Below are positions 9,260 through 19,486 of a stretch of 64,000 nucleotides of DNA, one piece after another. Below the pieces are notes generated by a model, which saw nothing but the letters and a program-made list of their open reading frames with translations, had not been told where the DNA came from and did no database searches. The position numbers were made by a program, and so were the translations under genes. Where the stretch lies: contig CAVPOX010000001.1 in NCBI GenBank assembly GCA_963707075.1, forward strand, positions 62,001-126,000, written 5' to 3'. Position 1 is the first letter of the stretch; every line of letters begins with the position of its first letter. The DNA comes from CAXMQZ01 sp963707075 (GTDB lineage Bacteria > Acidobacteriota > Thermoanaerobaculia > Multivoradales > JAHEKO01).

Positions 9260-9835
9260 ATGGCCCGAATCAAGACGATTTCAGAAGACCAGGCTCGGGG
9301 TCTGCAGCGGGCGCTGGTCTGGTACACCAAGCGTCAGTATGGCTATCTGCCGGGGATCTTCAAGATTCTTCTGCCGGATATCGGTCTTGCCCGACATGTC
9401 GGCGCAATCTACAACCACCTCCAGCTGAGGCAGAGCTCACCGCTCAGTCGGGTCCAACGCGAGATGGTTGCTGTAGTGGTGAACGGTCATATCAGCGGGG
9501 CACCGTGACTGGCTCTCCACACGACGGCCGTGCGCCGTCTCACGGGTGACGAGCACCTTTCCAGCGAGTTCGCGACCACCTGGCGTACCTACGATCTCGA
9601 CGCAGAAACCGCATCGCTGCTGGCCTATGCCGAGAAGCTCACCAAGGCCCCTGGCCAGCTCGAGGACAGGGATATCGATGCCCTGCGCGAAGCGGGTTGG
9701 AGCGAAGATGCCATCTATGAAGCGACTGCGTTGATCTCGTTCTTCAACTGCAGTGGTCGGCTGGAGGCTGCCTCCGGCCTGCCGCCTGATGAGGTTCCGG
9801 TCGGCGCTGTCACGCCGGAGGCGCGCTCGGCATGA
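9260..9835 (+). CDS. AhpD/carboxymuconolactone decarboxylase-like protein, probable selenoprotein (Sec83)
   Basis: The frame from ATG 9260 (AAAAGGAG six bases upstream) runs through an in-frame TGA at 9506-9508 and on to 9835, giving 191 residues if TGA is read as selenocysteine. That is a usual length for AhpD-like 'peroxidase-related' proteins. Both sides of the TGA are homologous to the family in the same frame: 'LSRVQREMVAVVV' before it and 'LALHTTAVRRLTGDEHL' after it. In AhpD the catalytic residues are Glu118, Cys130, Cys133 and His137. Here Glu is 15 residues before the TGA, Gly replaces the first Cys, TGA sits exactly at Cys133, and His is four residues after. The CxxC is therefore GxxU (GAPU). 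A bSECIS-like hairpin follows. The alternative is a nonsense mutation or sequencing error. Confidence 0.82.
9523..9539 (+). promoter_or_regulatory. Candidate bacterial SECIS hairpin
   Basis: GACGGC (9523-9528) pairs fully with GCCGTC (9534-9539) around a five-base loop CGUGC (9529-9533). The loop starts 20 nt after the TGA, and G is its second base, which meets the published bSECIS pattern (loop 16-37 nt after UGA, short loop with G among its first two bases). The loop, its closing pair and its spacing are the same as in the hairpin at 30100-30120. Confidence 0.72.
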
Positions 9836-9855
9836 GCCAGGCCCACTGGGGGGCC

Positions 9856-11556
9856 TCAGTAGTCGCCGAGTATCAGTCGCCGCACGGTCGGCAGCGGCAG
9901 CTCGCCATAGCGCAGCAAAGCCTCATGGAAGGCCTTGATCTGGTAGTGCTCGCCCATCCGTCGCTGGTACTCGTCACGAATCTGCAGAAGGACTCGCTCG
10001 CCGATGATCTCGCGTCCGGGCGGGGTCGGATTCTGTGAGTCGCGCTGCACCTCGATCAGGGCGTTGGTGGGCTCCATGCCTATCTTGTCCACGTAGGCCT
10101 GGACCGCATCGTCGAACGTCATCTCACCGGTGGCCATGCGGAGCTTGGTGAGGATACGCTGGATGCGCCACATACGCATCTGCAGTCGCGCCATGCGAGT
10201 CTTGAGTGCCTCCATGTGCGGCAAGACGTCCTCGTAGTACCCCTCGTCCTCGAGCAGCTTCTCGAGGTAGAACGACCAGGCCTGGCTCAGATAGGTCGAC
10301 CAGAAGAGCCGTCGCATGGGTCGTGTGTTGAACGCTTCGGCGATGGCGCGCTGGACGTTGTGTCCCAACCACTCGTGATACGAGATCACGTGCGTCCAGT
10401 AGGGGTTGTAGGACTTCAGGCGACTGCGCTTGTCTTCCTCGCTGAGGCGGTCCTCGATGGGCGTCAGGATGTAGTAGCCGGAGATGCGGCCTCCCAGGGT
10501 CGGTCCATAGTTGGCACCGCCAAAAGACAGGATGCGACGTGCCATTGGCGAGGCGAGCTGCACGCCGTAGTCGAAGTTCTTCGGAATTTCGACCAGATGC
10601 GAGCCAGGCCCGCGCAGCCACTGGTCGGCGAGCTCGACGTAGCGCACGGCCATCGGGTACACCTCGGGCCAGGGTGGTGCCTCTTCCTTCATCAGGTTCC
10701 AGACGGTCGCCAGATCGCCCGACGGGTGGATCCTCAGGGCGAGCTCGCGCATCTGTGAGAGGGTTTCCTGCTCTTCCAGCTCGGCGACGCGTAGCATCTC
10801 CTCGACGCCGTAGTCCTCCAGGCCTTCGAGCCGGAACTGGTAGAACTCGATCTGCTCGGGCTCCCAGGCGGGGGAGCGATCCGAGCGGGGCAGCAGCTCG
10901 CTCTGCATCCAGGCGGAGTAGTCCCGCACGGCGACCAACGCCGATTCGCCGGCCGCCAGCAACGCCTTTCTCAGATCCGGGTCGTCGACGCAGACTGTGT
11001 CAAGCTCCTCGGCCAGCATCAGCTCGGCGAAGTAGGCGGTGTAGATGGCATTTTCGGTCCAGGTCCGGGCCGGTCGAGTGAGATTCTGGCGCGCGTTGGC
11101 GAGCACCTGCGGCAGGCGAAGGAGCTCGTCGCGGGCATCGGCCACCGCCTTGTCGGGCAGCGCGCAGGGTCTGACGAACAGATTGTCGGTCTTGTTGAGA
11201 GCCAGATAGCGGACCGGCTGCAGTCGATGGAGCTCGAGCTCCTCGATCTCGAAGAGCCGAGTGGCGAGGTGCGCCTCGAGCAGATCGGCATCGACCGAGT
11301 CGTCACCCTTCAACGACTTCCGATCGAGCGCCCGGAGTTGCGCAAGCAGCTCACGGTAGGTTTCGGCGGCAGCCTGGTACTCGCTCGCGGAGTGCGCCTC
11401 GATCTCGACATCGCCGGCCTTATCGATGATCTCTGCGAGACCTTCAGCCGGATCTGGGCTCTCTGCGTTGACGGGTTTCACAAGCCATGATCCCAGGGCA
11501 ACAATGAAGATCGCGGGAGTAACGAGTCGGCGCCTTTTCCCAGTGGTGAATGTCAT
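9856..11556 (-). CDS. Secreted DUF885 family protein (metallopeptidase-like)
   Basis: About 566 residues. The ATG at 11556 begins a signal peptide (Arg-rich start, hydrophobic 'PAIFIVALGSWLV', cleavage near 'VNAES'). The body matches DUF885: 'YYILTP' in the middle, then 'HEWLGHNVQ' at about residue 405, an HExxH-type zinc motif, followed by 'EGWAxY'-region equivalents ('AWSFYLEKLLEDEGYY') and a C-terminal 'PGREIIGERVLLQIR'. DUF885 proteins are predicted zinc peptidases of unknown substrate acting in the periplasm or outside. It converges on the selenoprotein gene with a 20 bp gap. Confidence 0.85.
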   Translation of the reverse strand: MTFTTGKRRRLVTPAIFIVALGSWLVKPVNAESPDPAEGLAEIIDKAGDVEIEAHSASEYQAAAETYRELLAQLRALDRKSLKGDDSVDADLLEAHLATRLFEIEELELHRLQPVRYLALNKTDNLFVRPCALPDKAVADARDELLRLPQVLANARQNLTRPARTWTENAIYTAYFAELMLAEELDTVCVDDPDLRKALLAAGESALVAVRDYSAWMQSELLPRSDRSPAWEPEQIEFYQFRLEGLEDYGVEEMLRVAELEEQETLSQMRELALRIHPSGDLATVWNLMKEEAPPWPEVYPMAVRYVELADQWLRGPGSHLVEIPKNFDYGVQLASPMARRILSFGGANYGPTLGGRISGYYILTPIEDRLSEEDKRSRLKSYNPYWTHVISYHEWLGHNVQRAIAEAFNTRPMRRLFWSTYLSQAWSFYLEKLLEDEGYYEDVLPHMEALKTRMARLQMRMWRIQRILTKLRMATGEMTFDDAVQAYVDKIGMEPTNALIEVQRDSQNPTPPGREIIGERVLLQIRDEYQRRMGEHYQIKAFHEALLRYGELPLPTVRRLILGDY

Positions 11557-11740
11557 GCGGGCAATCCTAACGCCTGGTTTACCCGGTCTTGTCGTGTCGA
11601 TGACGCTTTTCGCCGGAAATTGCGCAATAGCAGACAGAGACACCTGAAGAACCACGAGCGAAGGAAACTTGATCTCACCCTGGTGAGAGACCAATGAAGA
11701 GATCTGGGTTGCTTCGAACAGCCTGGGATGGAGGAAAGTG

Positions 11741-13153
11741 ATGACTTCTTCGAGAGGCACCAACCTGTTGCTGGTAGGTATTTTCCTGGTTTTCAGCACG
11801 GCCCTGATGGCGGCGGATCAGGGGGTGGTCCCAGCTGTTACCGAGCTGGCGGGTCCCGAGCTCTGGATCGATGGACCAGACAATGTCCAGCCGGACGATC
11901 CCAATTTCCCCGATGTCGCGGTCGACGCCGAGGGAAGGAGGATTCAAGTCTGGGAAGCTTTCGGTGACGACCGCCTGGACATCTACCTCCGCCGCTTCGA
12001 CGCCAACGGCAATCCCCTGGAAGACCCGAGGAGGATCAACTCCACCATCGAGAAAGAACAACATTTTCCCCGGGTTGCGGTCTCGTCCGACGGATCGTTT
12101 CTGGTGATCTACCAGAGCTCGGAAACACCTTCGGGTCAGACCTTCGACCAGTACATGGTTCGCAGTCAGGCGTTCGACGCCAGCGGTAATCCGGTGGGTG
12201 GCGAGCAGCTCGTGAGCATGGTGCCAACACACGAACAAGTCAACGTCTATGCCGACGTCGCCGCGCTTCGCACCGTCGACGGCAGCCCCGGCGGCTATAT
12301 CGTGGCGTGGCGGAACAGCCAGTTCCTGGGAGACGGCTGGGGAGATATACGGGGAAGTCTGGTGAGCGTCGCCGGGGTGCCGGGTGCCGAGTTTAGGCTC
12401 AACGCCGCCAGCAACGGTACCGAGCGCTGGTCGTCGGTGACCGAGCTCAACGACGGGGGCTTCCTGGTGGTCTGGGTCGAGACCTCCACGCAAGAAGTCC
12501 GGGGCCGACGTTTCAATGCGGCAGGTGGTCCGGTTGGTGGCAATTTCAAGATCAACACCTTCAACAATGCGGCTCCTACCAGCAGCACAGATGCTGCGGT
12601 CGGCTGGGACGGCCGGGTGCTGATCGTCTGGGAAGACAGCGGTAGCGAGAATCCACCCCTGCCGGCGGGCTCGAATACGGAGATAAGGGGTCAGATGCTC
12701 GATGCCGATCTCAGTCCACTGGGAAATGACTTCCGCATCAATAACCTCTTCGCCGGTATCCAGCGTTATCCGCGAATCGCCGAACTTGGTCCAGTCGGCT
12801 TTCTGGTGACCTGGAACAGCGACACGGTGAGCGCGGGTCCCGATACGACCGAGAGCGTCGAAGCGCGGGTCGTGAGCGGCCCGGGCGCCTTCGACGCCGA
12901 CGGCGATGGAACAGACGACAACCAGGTCCAGTACAACGTCTGGGACAACAACGCCGGACAAAACTATCCGGCTGCTCATGGATGGTATGGGCGACTGGCC
13001 ACCACCTGGCAATCGAATACCTGGGATGGCGAACCGGAGCCGGATACGATCGATCAGAACTTCCTGATCGGACGCGACCTGGACTATTGTCTCTTCTGTG
13101 ATGATTTCGAGTGGTTCATCCAGGAGGCACAGACAGTCTCTGGCGCTGGGTAG
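11741..13153 (+). CDS. Secreted repeat protein, probable beta-propeller
   Basis: 470 residues. The ATG at 11741 follows a GGAGGA site by five bases. A signal peptide covers residues 1-25 ('LLLVGIFLVFSTALMAA'). The rest contains repeated units of about 60-70 residues of the type 'FPDVAVDAEGRRIQVWE', 'FPRVAVSSDGSFLVIYQ', 'SSVTELNDGGFLVVWVE' and 'DAAVGWDGRVLIVWED', each with a Gly/Asp turn and a W or Y, as in beta-propeller blades. It ends with 'CLFCDDFEWF', a Cys-containing tail that recalls short sorting tails of some secreted proteins. No enzymatic motif is seen. It is divergent from the DUF885 gene. Confidence 0.65.
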   Translation: MTSSRGTNLLLVGIFLVFSTALMAADQGVVPAVTELAGPELWIDGPDNVQPDDPNFPDVAVDAEGRRIQVWEAFGDDRLDIYLRRFDANGNPLEDPRRINSTIEKEQHFPRVAVSSDGSFLVIYQSSETPSGQTFDQYMVRSQAFDASGNPVGGEQLVSMVPTHEQVNVYADVAALRTVDGSPGGYIVAWRNSQFLGDGWGDIRGSLVSVAGVPGAEFRLNAASNGTERWSSVTELNDGGFLVVWVETSTQEVRGRRFNAAGGPVGGNFKINTFNNAAPTSSTDAAVGWDGRVLIVWEDSGSENPPLPAGSNTEIRGQMLDADLSPLGNDFRINNLFAGIQRYPRIAELGPVGFLVTWNSDTVSAGPDTTESVEARVVSGPGAFDADGDGTDDNQVQYNVWDNNAGQNYPAAHGWYGRLATTWQSNTWDGEPEPDTIDQNFLIGRDLDYCLFCDDFEWFIQEAQTVSGAG

Positions 13154-13234
13154 CCGTGCCCTAGCGGGAAGCTCTGTGACCACAGACCTTGCATGTCAGT
13201 TGTCATGAGGTTTCGCCTGGCGTAGCCTTGGGCT

Positions 13235-13822
13235 GTGCCCGACCACGACAGGCTGGCAGCGCTGATCGAGCGCTGGAACGAAGGTGATCGGCAGGCCCTC
13301 GATGCGATCGTCGAGCTGGTCTACGAAGACCTGCGCGCCATTGCCCATCGCCACCTCTCCAGGGAGAGGCGCGACCACACCCTGTCAACGACTGCCTTGG
13401 TCAATGAGGCCTATCTCGAGCTCTCCGAGCGAACCGGCTCCGGTTGGCAGGGTCAACCACAGTTTCTCGCCCTGGCGTCGAAGGTGATGCGGCATCTGTT
13501 GATCGACTACGCCCGCCGTCGCAACGCTTCCCGGCGTGGTGGCAACGAGATCCATGTGTCGCTGAATGAAGATCTCGACGGCGCCGACCCCAAGGTGGTG
13601 GAGCTGTTGACCCTCGATCAAGCCCTCGTCCGACTCGAAGGGCGGGATGAGCGCATGGCCCAGGTCGTGGAGTGCCGGTTCTTCGGTGGGATGCCGAGTC
13701 GCGAGATCGCTCAGGCGCTGGGTCTGTCGATCAGGACCGTCGAGCGCGACTGGATCAAGGCCCGAGCCTATCTCCTTGCGGAGTTGGGCAAGAGCGAGTC
13801 CCGGGATCGGGTCGATTTGTGA
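13235..13822 (+). CDS. ECF RNA polymerase sigma factor (TIGR02999 type)
   Basis: 195 residues from GTG 13235. Region 2 contains 'IVELVYEDLRAIAHRHLSRE' and 'TALVNEAYLELSE', and region 4 has 'RFFGGMPSREIAQALGLSIRTVERDWIKARAYL', a clear helix-turn-helix. The 'L..S..RRDHTLSTTALVNEAYL' pattern is typical of the Acidobacteriota/Planctomycete sigma group that sits beside Ser/Thr kinases. Its stop overlaps the beginning of the kinase gene (GTG at 13819 within TTGTGA), so the two are translationally coupled. No anti-sigma factor is seen; the kinase is the likely regulator. Confidence 0.93.
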   Translation: MPDHDRLAALIERWNEGDRQALDAIVELVYEDLRAIAHRHLSRERRDHTLSTTALVNEAYLELSERTGSGWQGQPQFLALASKVMRHLLIDYARRRNASRRGGNEIHVSLNEDLDGADPKVVELLTLDQALVRLEGRDERMAQVVECRFFGGMPSREIAQALGLSIRTVERDWIKARAYLLAELGKSESRDRVDL

Positions 13823-13839
13823 GTGCTAACAGAGAGTCG

Positions 13840-16562
13840 ATGTGGAGTCGATGGGAAGAGATCGATCGGCTACTCGACTCCGCACTCGATCGGCCCAGTC
13901 GCGAGCGGCAGAGCTTTCTCGAGGCCAAGTGTGAAGAAGACTCCGCCCTGCTGACCTCGGTGCTCGACCTGCTCGCTATTGCTGAGAGTGCCGACGACCG
14001 GCTCGACGTGCCCGACCCGGGGGCTCTCGCAGGCCTTCATCGAAGAGCTCGGCGCTGGTGAAACGGGCCTGGGCCGAATCGGTCGCTACAGCTTGTTGCG
14101 AGAGCTCGGACGCGGCGGGATGGGAACGGTCTATCTGGCTGAACACGAGGGTAAGGGATTTCACCAACAGGTCGCACTCAAGGTTTTGCGTCGGGGGCTC
14201 GACACCGACGACATCCTGCATCGCTTCGTTACAGAGCGCCAGATCCTGGCCCAGCTGAAGCACCCAAACATCGCTCGGTTGTTCGATGGCGGTTCGACGC
14301 CGAATGGCCGGCCCTTCCTGGTCATGGAGCATGTCGAAGGGGTGCCGCTGATCGACTACTGCGATCGGGAGCAGCTCGATGTTCGCCGCCGGCTGCGCCT
14401 GATGCTGCAGGTGGTCGATGCAGTCAATGAAGCCCACACCAACCTGATTGTTCATCGGGATCTCAAGCCCTCCAACATCCTGGTGACAGCCGATGGTCAT
14501 GTCAAGCTGCTCGATTTCGGGATTGCCAAGATCCTCGACCCGGCAGCCGGTGCTCTGCACACACGCACCGGGTCATACCTGCTCACTCCGGATCACGCCA
14601 GCCCCGAGCAACTCAGAGGTGAGCCCATCACCACCGCCACGGATGTCTACCAGCTTGGTGCGCTGCTGTTTCGGTTGTTGACAGGCAGACGACCATTTCC
14701 GGCTGGAGAGGGCTCGCCGCTGGAGCTCCAGGAGCTCGCCAAGAGGGCCAACGTTCCCCTCCCCAGTACCACCGTCGAGTCGACAGAAGAGGGATTCGAG
14801 ATCGCGAGAGCGCGCTCGAGCAGCCCGGCCCAGCTTCGCCGGACGCTACGAGGTGATCTCGACACCATCGTCGGCAAGGCGCTCAAGGCTGAAGTGTCGC
14901 GACGCTACGCCTCCGCTGCCAACCTTGCGGACGACCTTCGTCGCTTCCTCGACGGTCGCACTATCTCGGCTCGTCCAGACAGCTTCGGCTACCAGACAAG
15001 CAAGTTCCTGCGCCGCAACCCCTGGATAGCGCCGGTCGCTGTGGTTGCCCTGGCCATGCTGGGCCTCTATATCGCCACGCTGGTCCGCTACACCGATCGG
15101 CTGGAGGCGGAACGCAACAAGGCGGAGTTGGAGGCCGACCGAGCTGAAGAGGTGCAGCGCTTCCTGGTCGATCTCTTCTCGAGCGCCAATCCCTATGTTC
15201 CGGCCGACAGCCAACGCGGCCGGCGAATCACCGTACTCGAAGCACTCGATCTCGGTGTCGAGCGTCTCGATGGCTCGCTTGAATCCCAGCCCGAAGCTCG
15301 TGCCTCGATTCTCTCGGCCATCGCGGGTGTCTATGAAGATCTTGGAGCTTTTCAACAGGCCCTGCCGCTGCGTCAGGAGGCTCTGGAGCTGCAGCGCTCC
15401 CTCTATGGCTCGTCGACGCGCCCAGTCCGAGACAGCTTGGGAGATCTCGCCACGATCGTTGCTGGACTGGGTGAGCTTGAGCGCGCCACCGAGCTGCATG
15501 AAGAGCGGTTGGAGCTCGCTCTTGCTGCTGCACCGCCGGACGGAAGGGAAATCGCCGATGCCCGGACGCTGCTCGGCAGGCACCTGTTCGCCATCTCTCA
15601 ACCCGAGGCAGCGGAGGAGCAGCTGCGGGCCGCAGTCGACCTCACCCGAAGAGCGCAGGTGCCGCCCCTGACGCAGGTGGAAGCCATCCGTAGCCTGGCC
15701 GACGCTCAGCGGCTGCGGGGCAGGTTCGATGAGGCTGAAAGCTCGGCCCGATCGGGCCGTCGAGCTGGCCGACACCCAGTTCGGCGTTACATCGTCCCCC
15801 TCGGGTCTGGCTCGGGCTACGCTGGCGACGGTGTACAGCGCTCGAGGAAAACGCGAGGAGGCCGATAAAACATTTCGGGCGGCGATCGACGCGCTCGAGG
15901 GAACGCTGGGTGCCGATCACGGCACCCGATTGTCGACCATGAACAACTTCGCGCTGCTCCAGATGAGTGGGGAGGAGTTTGCCGAAGCCGCCAGGATTCT
16001 GGCCGAGGTGGTGGAGATCGGTGAGCGGGTCTACGGCCCGGATCATCCCGAGGTCGCCCATTTCTTGCAGAATCTGGGCACTTCGTTGGTCCGTTTGGAC
16101 CGCCTGGAAGAGGCCAAAGTGCCTCTCGAGCGCGCCGCCCAGATCTACCGCGACAAGGTGGCCGAGGACAACTTCGTTCGAGCTCTGCCGCTGCTGACGT
16201 TGTCGGAGATCTATCTCACGCAACGCGACCCCGCCGCCGCCGAGGCGACCACGAAGCAGGCGATTGCTGTCCTCGAGCAGGCGCTGCCGTCTGCTCATCC
16301 AGTCACCGCCATCGCACGATGCCGCCTCGCCCGGGCGCTCGTGCAGCAAGACCAGCTCGCGATGGCCGAGCCCCACTTCGCGAGGTCCCTGCCGCCGCTG
16401 CTGGAGACCACGGACTTCCCCGACTACCGACGGGCCTGTCTCGGTGCCGCGGCAGAGTTCTATCGGTCTCGGGGCGATGCTGGTCAGGTCACTCGAATCG
16501 AGGCGGCCCTCGCCACCATCGATTCCGAAGCGTCCCTGACACCGGCGGTGAGCACAGAGTAG
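13840..16562 (+). CDS. Membrane Ser/Thr protein kinase with TPR sensor domain, two frame breaks
   Basis: The gene is readable in three frames. Start to about 14020 encodes a helical N-terminus (MWSRWEEIDRLLDSALDRP). An extra base at the G run 14019-14023 shifts into the kinase: 'LGRGGMGTVYLAE' (P-loop), 'VALKVL' (Lys), 'VHRDLKPSNILV' (catalytic loop) and 'LLDFGIAK' (DFG). One membrane helix ('WIAPVAVVALAMLGLYIATL') follows at about 15030-15090, then TPR-like helices. A second break near 15757 moves the frame so that the TPR part continues to 16562. The breaks are at homopolymers, so sequencing error is likely. With the coupled sigma factor this forms a signalling pair: TPRs outside, kinase inside. 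Confidence 0.8.
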
Positions 16563-16735
16563 ACGCCGAGCTGACCACTGTGCTGGTTCTGGGCTACGAT
16601 AGCTGATACGTAGGAAGACGCGTCTTGGAGATGGCGAGATGATCAGTCGCAAAGTGGCGGCCCCCTTCATTCGGGAGATGCTTGGGTTGATTCACCAACG
16701 ACCCGGGCATCGAGCCCAAAGGAAGGAGGACCGCC

Positions 16736-17731
16736 ATGGCACGATATCTCGGTATCGATGTCCACCGCGACAGCTCGACGATCTGCGTTCTGAGCGCGAC
16801 CGGCAAACGAGTCACCCGCGAGGTTGTCGAGACCAATGGTCATGCTCTCGTCGATTACGTCCGCAGACTGAGGGGAAAGCTCCACGTCTGCATCGAAGAG
16901 GGCACCTGGAGCGAATGGCTCTACGAGATTCTGTCTCCGCACGTGGTCGAGCTCGTCGTCTACCAGAACGAGTGGACCCCGAGGAGCCAAGAGCGACGCG
17001 ATCGATGCGCACGGCCTGGCCGAGAAGCTGCGGATCGGACAGGCCGGCCCCGGAGTCTTCAAGGCTCCGGAGCGCTACAAGGAGCTGCGCGAGTGGGCGC
17101 GGGTCTACCAAGCCCTTGCCATCGACACGACGCGAGCCAAGAACCGCTTGAAGAGTCAGCTCGCACGCCGCGGCATCCGCTGCACCGGAACGAAGTGTTT
17201 ACGATCCAGCTCGGCGCGACCAGTGGCTCGAGCAGCTACCGCCGGCGATGCGTCCAGCGGCAAGGCTGCTCGGCATCGAGCTCGACGGCCTGACCGAGCT
17301 CAAAGCCGAGGCCGGAGCGGCTCTGGTGCGGGAATCCCACCGGCACCACATCTCGAGGATCCTCGAAACGGCTCCAGGTATCGGACCGATCCGAGCAGCG
17401 CTCCTCATCGCAATCGTCATCACGCGCCACCGGTTTCGCAGCAAACGCCAATTCTGGAGCTACTGCGGCTTTGGGGTGGTCACCCGGTCCTCGGCCGATT
17501 GGATTCCGAGCCAGGGCGGCTGGATCAAGGCCCAGGCCATTCGCACCCGGGGACTGAATCGCAATCACAATCCCGCTCTCAAGGCGATCTTCAAGAGCGC
17601 TGCCGTCGCGGCCATTTGTCAGACCCGTGCCGATCACCCTCTGCGAGTGGCCTACGAGCGACTCTGCGACTCGGGGACCAGGCCGCGGTTACGAGACCAG
17701 AACGATCGTTCTGGAGTCGGCGAGGCGATGA
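16736..17731 (+). mobile_element. Decayed IS110-family element (transposase pseudogene)
   Basis: An AAGGAGGA site precedes ATG 16736. The first part ('MARYLGIDVHRDSSTICVL', with the D of the N-terminal DEDD site) is in one frame up to about 16985. 'DAIDAHGLAEKLRIGQ' and 'TRAKNRLKSQLARRGI' continue in a second frame to about 17195, 'EVFTIQL' returns to the first, and from about 17210 a third frame gives 'RPAARLLGIELDGL', 'ETAPGIGPIRAALLIA' and 'FWSYCGFGVVTRSS', the IS116/IS110/IS902 C-terminal domain. At least three breaks and a degraded C-terminus make it non-functional as read. Element ends were not found; IS110 members usually lack clear inverted repeats. Confidence 0.85.
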
Positions 17732-17877
17732 GCCCGCCACGACCACTGACCCAAGCGCCCGATAGCCGACCCGGCCCGTCACGCGCCAAGACGCTGAGTC
17801 CTATCCGTCGAGCGATCAGGAGGGGGTGTGGGACATCACTTCGCTCCTATGCAGCAATGCCAATGGAACCTCTCCTC

Positions 17878-18238
17878 ATGCGTGGAAAGTCTTGGGTGAT
17901 GTTGATGGCTCTGGCCCTACTCGCCAGCCTGGCTTGCGGCGAGGCGACGCGCGTCGAAGAGGGTGTCGCTTCCGACCATGCCGATTCGTTCCACGGTAGC
18001 AAGACGGCCAGCGGCAAGAAGTACAAAAGCGGGCGACACGGCCGCGCACCGGACCCTGGCCTTTGGCACCAGGGTCAGGGTGACCCGTCTCGACAACGGC
18101 AAATTGGTGTGGGTTCGTATCAACGATCGCGGCCCTCATGTCGACGGCAGGATCATCGACCTCTCGGGTTCGGCTGCCCGCAAGCTGGGAATCAAGAAGG
18201 CTGGAACGGCCAGGGTGCGCGTCGAGATCTACGAGTGA
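17878..18238 (+). CDS. RlpA-like lipoprotein (double-psi beta-barrel), one frame break
   Basis: ATG 17878 starts a lipoprotein signal (MRGKSWVMLMALALLASLACGE, lipobox L-A-C). After 'SFHGSKTASGKKYK' the frame breaks at the AAAA run 18025-18028 and continues one base off with 'AGDTAAHRTLAFGTRVRVTR', 'VWVRINDRGPHVDGRIIDLS' and 'AARKLGI', the standard RlpA double-psi beta-barrel including the catalytic-type Asp/Arg region 'NDRGPH'. RlpA proteins bind or cut glycan strands that lack stem peptides at the division septum. Removing one A restores about 120 residues. It follows the IS110 remnant, whose frame runs into it without a stop. Confidence 0.82.
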
Positions 18239-18269
18239 GGAAGGGCGCCGGCCACTGACCTTGATCCGG

Positions 18270-19198
18270 CTACTCCGGGCTCGGAGCTGGGTGGAAGTAG
18301 CGCTTGATCAGATCGATGGTCTTCTGGATGCCCTGGTACTCGGTCAGGCCGGAGTCGTCGGGTCCCTCGTATTCGACACCGATGTACCCGTCGAACCCGG
18401 AGGCGTTGATCAGCTTGAACATGCGCTGGAAGCTGGTCTGGGTTTCTTCACCCTGGTCATCGAAGAGGTGGGTCTTCGCACTGATGCCATGAGCGAAGGG
18501 CAGCAGGTCCTCGACCCCCTGGTAGCGGTCGTACTCGTAGAAGTTTCCGAAGTCTGGCAGGGCTCCCACGTTGGGCCGATCCACCGCGGCGAGCACTCCC
18601 GCAAGCCACGCGCCGTTGGTAGATGGCACCTCCGCGGTCCAGCCAACGTCGGGCTTCGTCATGCCGTGGTTCTCCACCAGGATGCTGATGTTCTTCTCAG
18701 CCGCGGCGTCGGAGAGCGCTTTCAGGGAGGCGACGAGCGCCGTGTGGATGTCGCCAGGGTCTCCCAGTCCGTTGCCGTTGACGCGGATGGCACGAGCGCC
18801 GAGGAAGGCGGCGGCATCGATCCACTTGCGGTGATTGGCCACAGCCTGCAGTCGTTCATCGGGATCGGGGGCACCGAGATGGCCTTCACCATCAACCATG
18901 ATCAGCAGGCTCTGCACGCCGTAGTTGTCGCACTGATCCCTCATCTGCTGAAGATAGACACGATCCTCGGCTCTGTCCTGAAAGAACTGGGAGACCCACT
19001 CGATGTGATGAATTCCGACTCCTCGGCCGCCACCCGAGGAAAGTCGAGATTGTCGAGGTCACCACTCCCCAGGTTGCGGTGCAGGGACCACTGGGCGAGA
19101 GAGATCCGATGGTTCTCGTTCACGTTACCAACGCGCGCGCCTGCTGAGAGCGTGAGGGTTGTCAGGAGAAGTGTGGCGCTGATCAGGGTGCTCTTCAT
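18270..19198 (-). CDS. Exported sugar-phosphate isomerase/epimerase-like TIM barrel, one frame break
   Basis: ATG 19198 begins a signal peptide (MKSTLISATLLLTTLTLSAGA), then 'ISLAQWSLHRNLGSG'. A missing base near 19019-19022 breaks the frame; after it reading continues with 'GIHHIEWVSQFFQDRAED' and then the main 224 residues. Motifs of the AP-endonuclease-2/xylose-isomerase-like family are 'AAFLGARAIRVNGNG', 'ISILVENHG' (metal Glu), 'PNVGALPDFGNF' (Asp), 'GISAKTHLFD' (His) and 'GYIGVEYEG' (Glu). Such proteins isomerise or epimerise sugars; the exported location is inferred from the signal peptide. Substrate unknown. Confidence 0.8.
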
Positions 19199-19406
19199 CG
19201 CGGCTATTGAGAATCCTACACCGAAGCTCCGTCGCTTCTCGAGGCGTCGACTCAGACCGTGGACGTCAGACACCTCACTCCCATCCCGAAAGTCAGCAGC
19301 CCGCCGGAGACTTCTGAGCGATCTGAAAAGCCGGGCTGACAAGAGCGCTGGGACTGGGTGGCCCGGAGGCGCCGACCCGTTCCTGTGGAGGAGAGGCCTG
19401 GTCGAG

Positions 19407-19436
19407 TTGAAAATGCATAGAAGTACAATGTATAGT
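19407..19436 (+). promoter_or_regulatory. Promoter of the padR-HAAS operon
   Basis: TTGAAA at 19407-19412 and TATAGT at 19431-19436, spacer 18 bp. The interval and its flanks are AT-rich compared with the surroundings and contain short repeated elements (GTACAATGTATAG, GTGTATTG) of the kind PadR proteins bind, so autoregulation is likely. Confidence 0.5.
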
Positions 19437-19486
19437 GCTTCTGTGTATTGCTGCAAACTCGATCCGCACGCGAGAGAAGGGCGGCC

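Noticed and set aside
9530..9835. A separate small gene starting after the TGA at 9508.
   Set aside because: Its start lacks a ribosome site, and its sequence is the direct continuation, in the same frame, of the AhpD-like domain.
11675..13183. Open frame of 502 codons on the minus strand opposite the secreted repeat protein.
   Set aside because: It is a mirror of the GC-rich codon pattern of the real gene: no ribosome site, no family motif, odd amino acid content.
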